A stretch of DNA of 64,000 nucleotides from contig NZ_CP079863.1 in assembly GCF_025263485.1 (NCBI RefSeq), positions 3,720,001 through 3,784,000 of the forward strand, read 5' to 3'. How positions within the stretch are numbered: the stretch's first letter is position 1; the number at the start of each line of letters is the position of its first letter. Positions 55,678 to 63,806 of the stretch are shown piece by piece. The notes under the pieces were generated by a model, which saw nothing but the letters and a program-made list of their open reading frames with translations, made no database searches and had not been told where the DNA came from. This DNA comes from Mycobacterium sp. SMC-2 (GTDB taxonomy: Bacteria; Actinomycetota; Actinomycetes; Mycobacteriales; Mycobacteriaceae). Both the position numbers and the translations under genes were made by a program.

Positions 55678-56121
55678 ATGGCGAAAAGCGTTGCAACCAC
55701 AAATGACAACGAGAAGATTGTTCTCGATTTTATACACGCCGCTTACGGCGAGAGCATGGACATCGACGCGATGACCGCGCTCATGGCCGACGACTTCGTG
55801 TGGCAACTGCACGTGCCACTCTCACCGGAGGTTCGCGGACGCGACGCGGCGCGCGCGGAACTCGAGAAGCACAACACCCTTTCGACCGGCATGGTCGAGG
55901 GGAGCGAGATCCGCACGATCGTCTCCGACGGCGACACCGTCGTCGTCGAGCGCGTCGACGTGAACGCCATGAACGGTGTCGCCGTGACGTTCTACGTCAC
56001 GGCGTTCTTCGGCGTCCGCGACGGCGCGATCACTTACTGGCGGGAGTATTGGGATACCACACACGTCGCTCAGCAACTCGGCATAGACCCCGCGCTCATG
56101 TTCGCGCCGCTGAGCAGTTGA
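55678..56121 (+). CDS. SnoaL/limonene-epoxide-hydrolase-fold protein
   Basis: A 147-residue alpha+beta cone protein. It shows helix 1 (EKIVLDFIHAAYGESMDID), ADDFVWQLHVP, the strand set EIRTIVSDGDTVVVERVDV, and late AITYWREYWDTTHVAQQLG, all typical for SnoaL-like folds. Such proteins bind small ligands or act as hydrolases/isomerases. ATG at 55678 (or 55675 just before) follows AAGGA. Confidence 0.82.
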   Translation: MAKSVATTNDNEKIVLDFIHAAYGESMDIDAMTALMADDFVWQLHVPLSPEVRGRDAARAELEKHNTLSTGMVEGSEIRTIVSDGDTVVVERVDVNAMNGVAVTFYVTAFFGVRDGAITYWREYWDTTHVAQQLGIDPALMFAPLSS

Positions 56122-56145
56122 GCGACAGGGGATTGGCGTGCCGAG

Positions 56146-56706
56146 CTAGCTCGAGGAGCTCAGGATCTTGATCGCGAACACCAGCGAGTCGCCCGGCCTG
56201 ATCCCGGCGCTGGGTTGCCCGTCGGGGTAGCCATCCGCGGAGGTCATCGCGACGGCGACCGTGGACCCGACCTTTTGTCCCGCGATGGCCTTCTGGAAGC
56301 CCGGCACGACGCGGTTAAGCGGGAAGTCGATTGGGGCGCCCCGTTGGTAGCTGCTGTCGAACACCGACCCGTCGCGTCCGTTGACGCCCATGTAGCAGAC
56401 GGAAACCGTGGCCGTGGGCGAGACCACCGGTCCATCCCCGGCGCGCGGCGTATGCACCTGGGTCTGGGCCACGCTGAACGGCGTTGTCACGTCCACGCGC
56501 GGAGCTGTCGTATCTGTGGATCCGGTGACCGCGACGCTGCCGGTGGTCCCGGTCAGCGTCCACTCGGGCGTTCCACCGTTCTGCGGCGGCGTCGTGGGGC
56601 ATGAGCCGGCGGCGGTTGCGTTGTCCGACGCTGCGACCGCCAGGACTGTTGCCGCGACACAGGCCGCGACGGAGGAATACACCAGGGATGACTTCACGGT
56701 CGTCAC
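56146..56706 (-). CDS. FKBP-type peptidyl-prolyl isomerase-like exported protein
   Basis: A 186-residue secreted protein. The signal peptide ends near TAAG (about residue 34). The C-terminal part is an FKBP domain (VSVCYMGVNGRDGSVFDSSYQRGAPIDFPL, in part: DGSVFDSSYQRG), with VVPGFQKAIAGQKVGSTVAV and GDSLVFAIKIL. It probably helps fold secreted proteins. ATG at 56706. A 12-bp palindrome CGAGCTAGCTCG at 56142-56153 overlaps its stop and may end the converging transcripts. Confidence 0.87.
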   Translation of the reverse strand: MTTVKSSLVYSSVAACVAATVLAVAASDNATAAGSCPTTPPQNGGTPEWTLTGTTGSVAVTGSTDTTAPRVDVTTPFSVAQTQVHTPRAGDGPVVSPTATVSVCYMGVNGRDGSVFDSSYQRGAPIDFPLNRVVPGFQKAIAGQKVGSTVAVAMTSADGYPDGQPSAGIRPGDSLVFAIKILSSSS

Positions 56707-56884
56707 GCTACAGACCGCCCGTTGTGTCCCTCACCGGCGGCCCCGCCGCTACAGACGGACGCAACGCAAACTCCACAGAAACAGTTCCAATCCGACAAGC
56801 CACCTTTGCCAGCTTTCGTTATTGTTCTTATTCGTGCTGCTTCGAGCCCCCCAACTCGGGCGGCCTCGCAGAAGGGACCGATCG

Positions 56885-57241
56885 ATGCCCTCACCCCGCT
56901 GGCTGGCCGGACTCGCCATTCCCATGATGGCCGGCGCTGCCCTGGTCGGTAGCGCCGCGATCGCGACCGCCAATACCCCCCAAGATGACGCATACCTCGC
57001 GCAGCTGCGTGCCGTCGGCCTCTCGTGGCCACCCAAGACGGAGGAGGCCCTCATCGGAGAGGCGCATCTCATTTGTTACGACCTGACGTGGGGTTGGACG
57101 CCGCAACAGATCGCCGACGACATTCACGCCCGCTTGGATGCGAAGGGCGTCACGTTATTAGACGTCGGGACCATGGTCGACGCCGCGCACTCGATCTATT
57201 GCCCCGGAAACGTGTGCGACGCCCCATCCCTCTGCACCTGA
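56885..57241 (+). CDS. DUF732-type exported protein
   Basis: A 118-residue secreted DUF732 protein. The signal peptide ends near TANT (about residue 30). The domain contains LICYDLTWGWTPQQIADDIHARL with Cys61 and HSIYCPG with Cys107; two further cysteines (VCDAPSLC) are extra at the C-terminus. ATG at 56885 is chosen over longer in-frame starts that begin inside the divergent FKBP gene. A role in the envelope is unknown. Confidence 0.8.
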   Translation: MPSPRWLAGLAIPMMAGAALVGSAAIATANTPQDDAYLAQLRAVGLSWPPKTEEALIGEAHLICYDLTWGWTPQQIADDIHARLDAKGVTLLDVGTMVDAAHSIYCPGNVCDAPSLCT

Positions 57242-57351
57242 CAGCACGCGCTGTTGACCAGGCGCCGTCTCTGGTTACCGGCGAGGTGGCGGATCGAAAG
57301 AACATTGCGTGTAGCGAAACAGACTGCAGCTCAATATGATCGGATTCCAGG

Positions 57352-57834
57352 TCACCACTTCATCGCGACCGATCGCTCCAAAGCGGCCAGCGACGCGGCG
57401 AGGTAATCGTCAGAGAAAATGGGCATCCCGCCAACGCGGTCCCGGAAATCCTGCGAGGTGCCGCTCCAGTCGTAAGTGAGGGTGACGTCCGTGCCGGCGC
57501 CGTTCGGGGTGAGGTCGTAACGCCAGAACCAACCTCCGGGAGCGTGGTTGCCCGCGTCGTCGAGCACGCCCGGCATCCACCCGATGGCGCGGTCCCTCTC
57601 GAAGACATTGACCAGGTTGTGCGTGACGTAGTCGCCTCCCGCCTGGGTGAGGTACATGTTCATCGCGAACATCTGTCCCGCGTCGGTGATCGGCGCAGTG
57701 TCCACCGCGTCGCGGACCCAGTCGGTGGGCTCGGTGTTCTGGTGGCGGGACGGGTCGACGAGGACGGCGAAAATCTCGGCTGGGGTCGCGGCGATGGTGC
57801 GGGTGACGACGTAACGTTCGGCGGTGGCGCTCAT
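57352..57834 (-). CDS. SRPBCC-fold polyketide cyclase/dehydrase-like protein
   Basis: A 160-residue START-like protein: VTRTIAATPAEIFAVLVDPSRHQ at the start, GGWFWRYDLTPNGAGTDVTLTYDW in the central strands, and a long C-terminal helix. The fold binds hydrophobic ligands. ATG at 57834 overlaps the DUF899 stop by four bases, so both are co-translated. Ligand unknown. Confidence 0.87.
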   Translation of the reverse strand: MSATAERYVVTRTIAATPAEIFAVLVDPSRHQNTEPTDWVRDAVDTAPITDAGQMFAMNMYLTQAGGDYVTHNLVNVFERDRAIGWMPGVLDDAGNHAPGGWFWRYDLTPNGAGTDVTLTYDWSGTSQDFRDRVGGMPIFSDDYLAASLAALERSVAMKW

Positions 57835-58400
57835 GCGTTGTCCTCACTTGTCTTGGGCCCGTACGCGGCTGCGATAGCGGGGGAGTCGAGCCACCCCGAG
57901 TATGTGGGCCGCGAGGGCCAGCCTTCAGGCGAATCAAGCCATTCCTCTTGGCGGCCCCACGGCAGGAGGTCGATCAGCGCGAACGTGTGGCTGAGCTGCT
58001 CGGTGCCGCGCCCGTTGGTATGCCACGTGCGGTACACCGTGTCGCCGTCGCGTAGGAACACGTTGACGCCGAACCCGCCGCCGGGCGGTGCGTCCATGTC
58101 GGCGGCGAACGTGCTCTCCGACGACGAATACCAGTCCATCCGGTTGCCGACCTTGTCCTTGTAGGCGAGGGCTTCCTCGATCGGCCCGTTGGTGACGATG
58201 ACGAAGCGGGCATCGTAGTTGTCGAGGAACTCCAGCCTGGTGAATTGCGATGTAAAGCCCGTGCATCCGCCGCACTGCCACTCCGCGCCGTCGGACCACA
58301 TGTGGTGGTAGACGATCAGCTGCGAGCGGCCACCGAAAACATCGGGCAGCCGGATTGGCCCGTCGGCGCCGATCAGGGTGTAGTCGGGCAACCGGACCAT
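57831..58400 (-). CDS. DUF899 thioredoxin-like protein
   Basis: A 189-residue (as started here) DUF899 protein with a thioredoxin-like fold and the motif WQCGGCTGFTSQF, a CxxC pair. YTLIGADGPIRLPDVF, QLIVYHHMW and GTEQLSHTFALIDLLPWGRQ are family motifs. The ATG at 58400 is the first ordinary start codon, but 53 further in-frame codons upstream to 58559 code for a natural helical N-terminus (WRTALDELRKREKAATRELD). So the real protein is probably about 242 residues with a non-standard or mutated start. Confidence 0.82.
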   Translation of the reverse strand: MVRLPDYTLIGADGPIRLPDVFGGRSQLIVYHHMWSDGAEWQCGGCTGFTSQFTRLEFLDNYDARFVIVTNGPIEEALAYKDKVGNRMDWYSSSESTFAADMDAPPGGGFGVNVFLRDGDTVYRTWHTNGRGTEQLSHTFALIDLLPWGRQEEWLDSPEGWPSRPTYSGWLDSPAIAAAYGPKTSEDNA

Positions 58401-58715
58401 CGGCAGGCGGCGGCGCTGGGCGGCGATCGCATCCAGTTCACGCGTGGCGGCCTTCTCGCGTTTGCGCAGTTCGTCGAGCGCGGTGCGCCAGGTCTGTTGA
58501 TGACGACTGGCGGCAGGGCCGTATTCCGGGACGACATGGGATCCACCTTTGCTCTCGATTCGTGTTCTTGGAAGGACTGACTGGTGGAGTCTCCGGAATT
58601 CATCGCTGCCTGCTGGACCTCGGCGCCAGGCTGGTCATTGGCGCATCCTGCCAGCCTCCTCTCTAGCCACTCGGTGACGATGGCGGCGGGCCCGCACTCA
58701 CCGTTGACGCCCCGG

Positions 58716-59165
58716 TCATGGCTCCAGGTTCAACAGCCCTCCACCAGTCGTCAGATCCAGCGGGACCGACACGTGGTCGTGCGCGATGAACCAGCGGCCA
58801 TTGACCTTCCGAAAGCATGTCGTTGCCCGAACCCAGAAACCGGTGGTCGCCGTGCCGCTCATCAACGTGCCGCTGAGCCGGTTGAGGCTGTGCGCAAATG
58901 CGACATCTTCGCCCACGGTGACGACGAGGTCGCGAATCTCGTAACCGAGCGGGCGCTCATACAACGCGAAGACGCGTTCCCAGTTCTTTCGTTTTGCTTC
59001 TGCTCCCACGTGTTGCAGGGGCGGTTCGACGTCGAACGACACAACGTCCGGCGCATAAATCGACATCACGGCATCGAGATCGTGCGCCCGAAGCGCGCCG
59101 GCCAGTTCGTCAATTCGCTGTCGGATATCAGCTTCGTCAGTCGGGTGTTCGGTAGCTGTTGTCAC
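58716..59165 (-). CDS. SnoaL-like NTF2-fold protein
   Basis: A 149-residue protein of the DUF4440/SnoaL type: LAGALRAHDLDAVMSIYAPDVV with the usual acid residues, FDVEPPLQHVG, RKNWERVFALYERPLGYEI, and the C-terminal WFIAHDHVSVPLD. GTG at 59165 lies shortly after a TAATTCT stretch on the minus strand and may be leaderless; a longer start at 59216 is possible. It probably catalyses or binds a small molecule. Confidence 0.8.
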   Translation of the reverse strand: MTTATEHPTDEADIRQRIDELAGALRAHDLDAVMSIYAPDVVSFDVEPPLQHVGAEAKRKNWERVFALYERPLGYEIRDLVVTVGEDVAFAHSLNRLSGTLMSGTATTGFWVRATTCFRKVNGRWFIAHDHVSVPLDLTTGGGLLNLEP

Positions 59166-59255
59166 AGAATTAACGGTAGCCGCGCCCGGTGGTTCAGCCT
59201 TGACCTCTGCGCCCACGCTCGGTTCGATGATGTATACGCCGGTCGGGGAGGCCCA

Positions 59256-59576
59256 ATGAAGATGTTGGCTCGCAATGTGGTTTCCGTCGTGATGGTCGCG
59301 ATGGCGTCAATGGCAGCCGTGACTATCGCGACGCCGGCGGTGAGCAAGGCCGACTGCGCCGAAGGGGAGTGGTGGGACCCGACGGGCAAGGTATGCCGAC
59401 CGCTTGGGGTCGGGCCACAACCGTTGGCATGCGACCCGGATCAGTGGTGGGACCCGACGGCCAATGTATGCCGGCCGCTGGGCGTCGGTCCGCAACCGCT
59501 CGGATGCGACAACGGCTGGTGGTGGGATCCCGGCACCAACGAATGCCGCCCGCCGGTGGTGCCGCCGGCCGGCTGA
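59256..59576 (+). CDS. Secreted WWDP three-repeat protein
   Basis: A 106-residue secreted protein: signal peptide to about residue 32 (SKA-D), then three 25-residue tandem repeats starting at Cys34, Cys59 and Cys84. Each has C-x12-C with a central WWDP and, in the first two, VCRPLGVGPQPL. Disulfides within each repeat are likely. GGGGAGG stands just before ATG 59256. No family is known to me. It ends 31 bases before the DUF167 gene. Confidence 0.75.
   Translation: MKMLARNVVSVVMVAMASMAAVTIATPAVSKADCAEGEWWDPTGKVCRPLGVGPQPLACDPDQWWDPTANVCRPLGVGPQPLGCDNGWWWDPGTNECRPPVVPPAG
59355..59576 (+). repeat. Three tandem 75-bp coding repeats
   Basis: Units at 59355-59429, 59430-59504 and 59505-59576 encode the WWDP repeats. 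The first two are most alike in DNA, with the block CGGGCCACAACCGTTGG or its variant; the third is more diverged and lacks the last codons. It arose by local duplication. Confidence 0.7.
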
Positions 59577-59607
59577 TGCTCCCTCCACCGGGACCCGGCA
59601 ACCCGGC

Positions 59608-59838
59608 ATGAACGACTCCGTCGTCGTCAGGGTCAAGCCCGGCAGTCGCAAGGGACCACTCGTCGAGGTGGGTCCAAGCGGCGAGCTGACGATCTACGTT
59701 CGGGAGCCGGCGGTCGACGGCAAGGCCAACGACGCCGTCACCCGGCTACTGGCAGCGCACCTTCAATTGCCAAGGAACCGGGTCGAATTGATATCCGGAA
59801 GGACGTCACGGATCAAACGCTTCCGCGTGGACCGTTGA
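59608..59838 (+). CDS. DUF167 (YggU) family protein
   Basis: A 76-residue protein of the DUF167 family: VVVRVKPGSRKGPLVEV, LTIYVREPAVDGKANDAVTRLLA and ISGRTSRIKRFRVDR are its diagnostic parts. Function is unknown, although the fold occurs next to division and quality-control genes elsewhere. ATG at 59608 is chosen over in-frame starts inside the repeat protein gene. Confidence 0.88.
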   Translation: MNDSVVVRVKPGSRKGPLVEVGPSGELTIYVREPAVDGKANDAVTRLLAAHLQLPRNRVELISGRTSRIKRFRVDR

Positions 59839-59961
59839 GCGCGCCTGACGCCGTTCAAGTCAGGGCAGCCCGCGGGCACCGTCGCCCCTGGTGTCACATC
59901 CCGGCGTGCTGTTCCGTCTAGCGACTGGAGAGTACGGAAGCATTGTCGGAAGGACGGCACC

Positions 59962-60774
59962 ATGAATCGCTTGAGTAGGGCGGCGCAGATCTACCTGATC
60001 GCGGTGACAGCGGCCGTCGGCGCGCTCACCACCGGGATCGGGATCTGGTGCCTAATCGATCCGAATTCCTTTGCCGATGCCGTCGGATTTGATGCGCACC
60101 GGCACTTCCTGCATGACGTGGGTGCGTTCCAGCTGGGCCTGGGCGTCACCCTGCTACTCGCACTGATCTGGGCGGACGCGTTGGCCACAGCGCTCGCCGG
60201 ATCCGTCGTCGCCAACACCGTGCACACGGTGAACCACGTTGTCGACCTCGAGGTGGGCGGTTCGGCCGCGCAAGCGTGGGTACTCGGTGTGGCGTCAGTT
60301 GCCCTGGCGCTGGCGTTCGTCGTGCGGTTACGTCAACTCGGCTACGTGTTGGGATCCGTTGGCACGGCAGCCAACCCGACGCTAGCGCCATTCGTGCGAC
60401 AGAAGACGATCGCGCTCACCACCTTTCGCAAGGACGGGACCCCGGGGTCCAGCCCGGTCAGCATTGTGGTGGAGGGAGATCACGCCTACTTTCGAAGCTT
60501 CGAGCGAGCGATCAAAGCGCGCCGGATTCGACGTAACCCGAGCGTCGAGTTCGGCCCGGCGACGGCATCGGGCAAGCCGACCGGACCCGCGCTGTCTGGC
60601 CGCGTGCGTCTGCTCGAGGGGGCCGAATGCCAGAAGGCGGCACGTCTGTTGTGGCGCAAATATCCTCTCCTGCACGGCGTGTTGGTGCCGACCGCACACC
60701 GGCTCATGCGGTCCAGGTATGGCCGCACCATCCACGCGGAGTTGACTCCCCTCGGAGATGCGCAACGTTGCTGA
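59962..60774 (+). CDS. Membrane-anchored PPOX-class (F420/FMN) oxidoreductase
   Basis: A 270-residue fusion. Residues 1-125 hold about four membrane helices (9-30, 50-70, 74-92, 104-122). Residues 135-270 are a split-barrel PPOX domain: KTIALTTFRKDGTPGSSPVSIV, ARRIRRNPSVEFGPATASGKP and a C-terminal RLMRSRYGRTIHAEL. PPOX enzymes of this class use F420 or FMN. Fusion to a membrane domain would place it at the inner membrane face. ATG at 59962 follows GGAAGGACGG. Confidence 0.85.
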   Translation: MNRLSRAAQIYLIAVTAAVGALTTGIGIWCLIDPNSFADAVGFDAHRHFLHDVGAFQLGLGVTLLLALIWADALATALAGSVVANTVHTVNHVVDLEVGGSAAQAWVLGVASVALALAFVVRLRQLGYVLGSVGTAANPTLAPFVRQKTIALTTFRKDGTPGSSPVSIVVEGDHAYFRSFERAIKARRIRRNPSVEFGPATASGKPTGPALSGRVRLLEGAECQKAARLLWRKYPLLHGVLVPTAHRLMRSRYGRTIHAELTPLGDAQRC

Positions 60775-60853
60775 GCAGGGGTTCAAGGCCCGCGTCGCTT
60801 TCGCCGGTCAACCGCGAGGAGTGCAGGACTGAGGTTCCGAAGACGCTCGGGCG

Positions 60854-61153
60854 TCAGTGCTCGTCGTAATGGCCGTCGTGAGCGGCGTGCCGACAGCCGT
60901 CATGTACGTAGTCGACGTGATCCTCGTGTGGGATCGCTACGTGCCCACACCCGTCGCCGTGGCGGTGGTCGTGAGGCTCGTGTACTTCGTGGCCGGCGGG
61001 CTCACATTCGTCGTAGTGGTTCTCGTGCTGCCGATGAACATGACCATCGTGCACGTAGTCGACGTGATCCCCATGCGGGATCGCGACGTGACCGCAACCC
61101 GCTCCATGCAGGTGGTCGTGCTGCAAATGCTCGTTGTGCAATGTGCCGGTCAT
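60854..61153 (-). CDS. Duplicated histidine-rich metal-binding protein
   Basis: A 99-residue His/Asp/Glu-rich soluble protein. A unit, GCGHVAIPHxDHVDYVHDG, occurs at residues 19-37 and 68-86, so it is an internal duplication. More than a quarter of residues are His, and four cysteines could add ligands. It is suited to binding zinc, nickel or copper, as a store or chaperone. No metal transporter is adjacent. ATG at 61153 has GAGGAAC upstream. Confidence 0.75.
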   Translation of the reverse strand: MTGTLHNEHLQHDHLHGAGCGHVAIPHGDHVDYVHDGHVHRQHENHYDECEPAGHEVHEPHDHRHGDGCGHVAIPHEDHVDYVHDGCRHAAHDGHYDEH

Positions 61154-61340
61154 TGTTCCTCACCACCCATACCGAAGTTGGATTCGCGCGCTATGGTGCG
61201 ATCGAGAAACCCAATGTAGCTCCGTGAGCGCCCCCGTCGCCAGAGACCGGCCACAGTTCATCTATCCGTTGACCCGTCAACACCTGAGGGGATGCGGCTG
61301 CTCCACCAAGTGCCGCTTAGGCATTCGGCGCGATACGGCT

Positions 61341-61469
61341 TTACCCCGCTGCGATCCCGTCGGGTGGGGTCACTGTGGTCCCACTGGTCGTAGGAAGGCA
61401 TCCACTCGCTGTTACCGCGGTGAATGCGAGGATCGCCGCAACGAGGACCTTCGTGGCTAGACGTGACAT
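61341..61469 (-). CDS. Putative 42-residue lipoprotein
   Basis: A short open frame with a full lipoprotein signal: MSRLATKVLVAAILAFTAV then TASGC, with Cys24 as lipidation site, and a mature tail of only 18 residues (LPTTSGTTVTPPDGIAAG). GGAG lies seven bases before the ATG. Very short for a lipoprotein, it may be a small envelope peptide or the start of a decayed gene. Composition is natural for the genome. Confidence 0.45.
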   Translation of the reverse strand: MSRLATKVLVAAILAFTAVTASGCLPTTSGTTVTPPDGIAAG

Positions 61470-61521
61470 GGCGACTCCGTTCGTCCGCCCCCCTGTCGAA
61501 ACTCTAAATGGACCGGGGATT

Positions 61522-61543
61522 TATTTCAACCAATATTGAAATA
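61522..61543. promoter_or_regulatory. AT-rich inverted repeat, operator candidate
   Basis: Perfect 8-bp arms TATTTCAA and TTGAAATA separated by CCAATA. It stands out in a GC-rich genome and lies between the small lipoprotein frame (-) and the O-methyltransferase (+), 140 bases from the latter. Form and spacing suit an ArsR- or MarR-type dimer. Confidence 0.5.
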
Positions 61544-61682
61544 TCGGCGGTTTGCAGGCATAGTTCCTATCCGGACAGATGGATCGGTCGTGCAGCAGCG
61601 GGCTCTCAGATGAGCCAGTTCGTTGAGGCGCGCTGATGTGGTCGGTGCGAGCGCCCGAGAGAACTCAGAGAAGGGGAGTCAC

Positions 61683-62768
61683 GTGACGCCTAAGGTCCCG
61701 CCCGCAAGGGTCGCGCGAGCCGTTGAACGGGTTCGCCACCACCTGTCGCGGCTGCACCTACGCACCGCTCCGCCTGCGGCGGCGATGATGGAATTAATTC
61801 TCAACGCGTGGGTCGCTCAGGCCATCGCGACCGCAGCGGATCTTGGCGTGGCCGACGCCCTCGCCGATGGTCCTCTGTCCGACGAGCAGCTGGCAGAGCG
61901 GGTCGGCGCTGACGCCGACGCTTTGAGGCGACTCATGCGCGCGTTGATCGGCATCGGAATCTTCCGCCGGGGCAGCGACGGGCGTTACGCACTCACCGCG
62001 CTCGGGGAAACACTGCGCACCGACGCGCCCGTCTCAATGGCCGGGATGGCGCGGTGGGCCGGGTCGCCTCAGCATCGCGAGCACTGGAGCCACCTCACCG
62101 ACGCGATTCGGACGGGGCGTCCGGTGGTCCCAGAGCTTCGCGGCAAACCGGCCTTCGAATACCTGGCCGACGAAGCGGAGCTGGGTGGGATTTTCAACTC
62201 CGCCATGACCAATGTGTCCGAGTTAGCGACCGTGCCGTTGACCGCGGCCTATGATTTCAGCGCGTTCGGCACGATCGTCGATGTCGGTGGGGGACACGGT
62301 CGGCTGCTGGCGGCGATCCTGGAGACCGCTCCGAATTCGCGCGGCGTGCTGTTCGATGTCCCGGAGGTGGTGGCGGGCGCCCCGGAGTTGTTGCGCAAGT
62401 ATGGCGTCGACGACCGGGTGCGGATCGAAGAGGGCTCGTTCTTCGAATCCGCGCCCGAGGGCGGTGACGCGTACATACTCAAGAACGTTATCCATGACTG
62501 GCCGGAGGAAGACGCGGTCCGCATCCTGAAGAACGTTCACGCCGCGGCCCGCGCCGGCGCGCGACTGTTGCTCTGCGAGTTCGTCATTCCCGACCACGAT
62601 CGCGACTTCCACGGCAAGTGGGTGGACCTCGAGATGCTGGTGGTCGCCGGCGCGCGGGAGCGCACCGCGGGGGAGTATGGCCGGCTGTTCGACCAAGCCG
62701 GTTTCCGGTTGAACCGCGTCGTCGAGACGGTGTCGCCGCTCAGCATCATCGAGGGGACTGCGTTGTAG
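61683..62768 (+). CDS. O-methyltransferase (COMT type)
   Basis: A 361-residue class I O-methyltransferase with an N-terminal winged-helix dimerisation domain (about residues 35-115) and a SAM-binding C-domain: IVDVGGGHGRLLAAIL (motif I), FDVPEVVAGA, DAYILKNVIHDWPEEDAVRIL with the catalytic His region. It methylates a phenolic or hydroxyl substrate. GTG at 61683 follows AAGGGGAG; the in-frame start at 61623 is less likely. Confidence 0.9.
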   Translation: MTPKVPPARVARAVERVRHHLSRLHLRTAPPAAAMMELILNAWVAQAIATAADLGVADALADGPLSDEQLAERVGADADALRRLMRALIGIGIFRRGSDGRYALTALGETLRTDAPVSMAGMARWAGSPQHREHWSHLTDAIRTGRPVVPELRGKPAFEYLADEAELGGIFNSAMTNVSELATVPLTAAYDFSAFGTIVDVGGGHGRLLAAILETAPNSRGVLFDVPEVVAGAPELLRKYGVDDRVRIEEGSFFESAPEGGDAYILKNVIHDWPEEDAVRILKNVHAAARAGARLLLCEFVIPDHDRDFHGKWVDLEMLVVAGARERTAGEYGRLFDQAGFRLNRVVETVSPLSIIEGTAL

Positions 62769-62804
62769 CCGAGGCTATTTCGGCGGTGGCTGGGGCAACA
62801 GCAC

Positions 62805-63380
62805 CTAGGCTGGCCAACGGCGGAGCTGTTCGGACGCCCAAGCCGGCAACGTCGGTGCCCCGATGACCGTGCCCGCCGTGAATTGCGCGACGATTCGGGG
62901 TCCCGCGCGCCGCGAATTGTCGTAGACGGTTGCGGTGTCCGCGATTTGGACCGCGTCGGCCACGAATTGCCATAATCGCCGGTGCCGCTCGCGGATCTTG
63001 CCCTCGGGCACGTCGTGACCGCCGTGGCGGACGCGCCGCTTCACGCGTTCGACGGCGAGGTCCTCAGGGATCAGTACCACGTGCAAGGCGATGGTGTAGC
63101 CCGCATCGTGAGCGGAGCGGATCAGGTCCAGCTTCGACGGATGGGAGAACACGGTCTCGGCGATGAACGACACGCCCGCCTCGATCAACTTGGCGCGGGT
63201 GTCTGCGGCGACCCGCGCCGCATCGTAGGCGTGCGCAAGTGGGTCATCGGGCCACCGCTGCTTTGCGATCTCGTCGGCGTTGACGCACACGCTGCGCGGC
63301 AACAACGGCGCCAACGTCAACGCGATGAACGTCGACTTGCCGGCGCCGTTCGGGCCGACGACGAGGTCCAGTCGCTTCAT
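62805..63380 (-). CDS. Zeta-toxin-like P-loop kinase (toxin)
   Basis: A 191-residue AAA/zeta-toxin family protein. Walker A is GPNGAGKST (residues 9-17), VNADEIAKQ gives the substrate-binding Asp, IAETVFSHPSK the central motif, and VERVKRRVRHGG with RERHRRL the basic lid. Zeta toxins phosphorylate UDP-N-acetylglucosamine or similar sugars and block wall synthesis. It is expressed 22 bases after the antitoxin gene. The exact target here is unknown. Confidence 0.85.
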   Translation of the reverse strand: MKRLDLVVGPNGAGKSTFIALTLAPLLPRSVCVNADEIAKQRWPDDPLAHAYDAARVAADTRAKLIEAGVSFIAETVFSHPSKLDLIRSAHDAGYTIALHVVLIPEDLAVERVKRRVRHGGHDVPEGKIRERHRRLWQFVADAVQIADTATVYDNSRRAGPRIVAQFTAGTVIGAPTLPAWASEQLRRWPA

Positions 63381-63402
63381 CGGCGGCGCGCGAAGTCATG
63401 AG

Positions 63403-63792
63403 TCATCGGTCGGCGTCGACCACCGCGGTTGTGCCGTCGGGCCTGTACTCGATGATCTCGCCGTCGTCGTTGAGCGCCACCGTCGTGATGCCCTGCGCTG
63501 CGAGGGTGTCACCGTAATTGGTGGTGGCCAAGGACTCCTCGATGGCGGCCGAGATCTCCGCGTTGAACACGAGGCCCTCGTCCTCGGACAGGTCGTTGGT
63601 ATCCAGACGGCCGGCCAGCGCGGCCTCGACACGGTGGCGGGAGGCCGTCTGATGGCTCGACACCGCGCGGCCCACCCGGGCCCAGTGGTCGAGTTGCTGC
63701 TTGGCCGAGCGGCTCTGGCGAGCCCCTTCGGCGGCGGCGCTGTCCATCAGGTCGGCGGCGACCCTGGTGACGCGATCGGCGACGTTAGTCAT
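63403..63792 (-). CDS. ParD-like antitoxin
   Basis: A 129-residue protein that precedes the kinase in the same operon. The N-terminal part (RSAKQQLDHWARVGRAVSSH) resembles a ParD-type ribbon-helix-helix DNA-binding region; the C-terminal part binds the toxin, ending DDGEIIEYRPDGTTAVVD. ATG at 63792 with GGAGG eight bases upstream is preferred over GTG at 63798. It should neutralise the kinase and bind the tandem palindromes just upstream. Confidence 0.78.
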   Translation of the reverse strand: MTNVADRVTRVAADLMDSAAAEGARQSRSAKQQLDHWARVGRAVSSHQTASRHRVEAALAGRLDTNDLSEDEGLVFNAEISAAIEESLATTNYGDTLAAQGITTVALNDDGEIIEYRPDGTTAVVDADR

Positions 63793-63806
63793 ATCCACAA
63801 CCTCCT

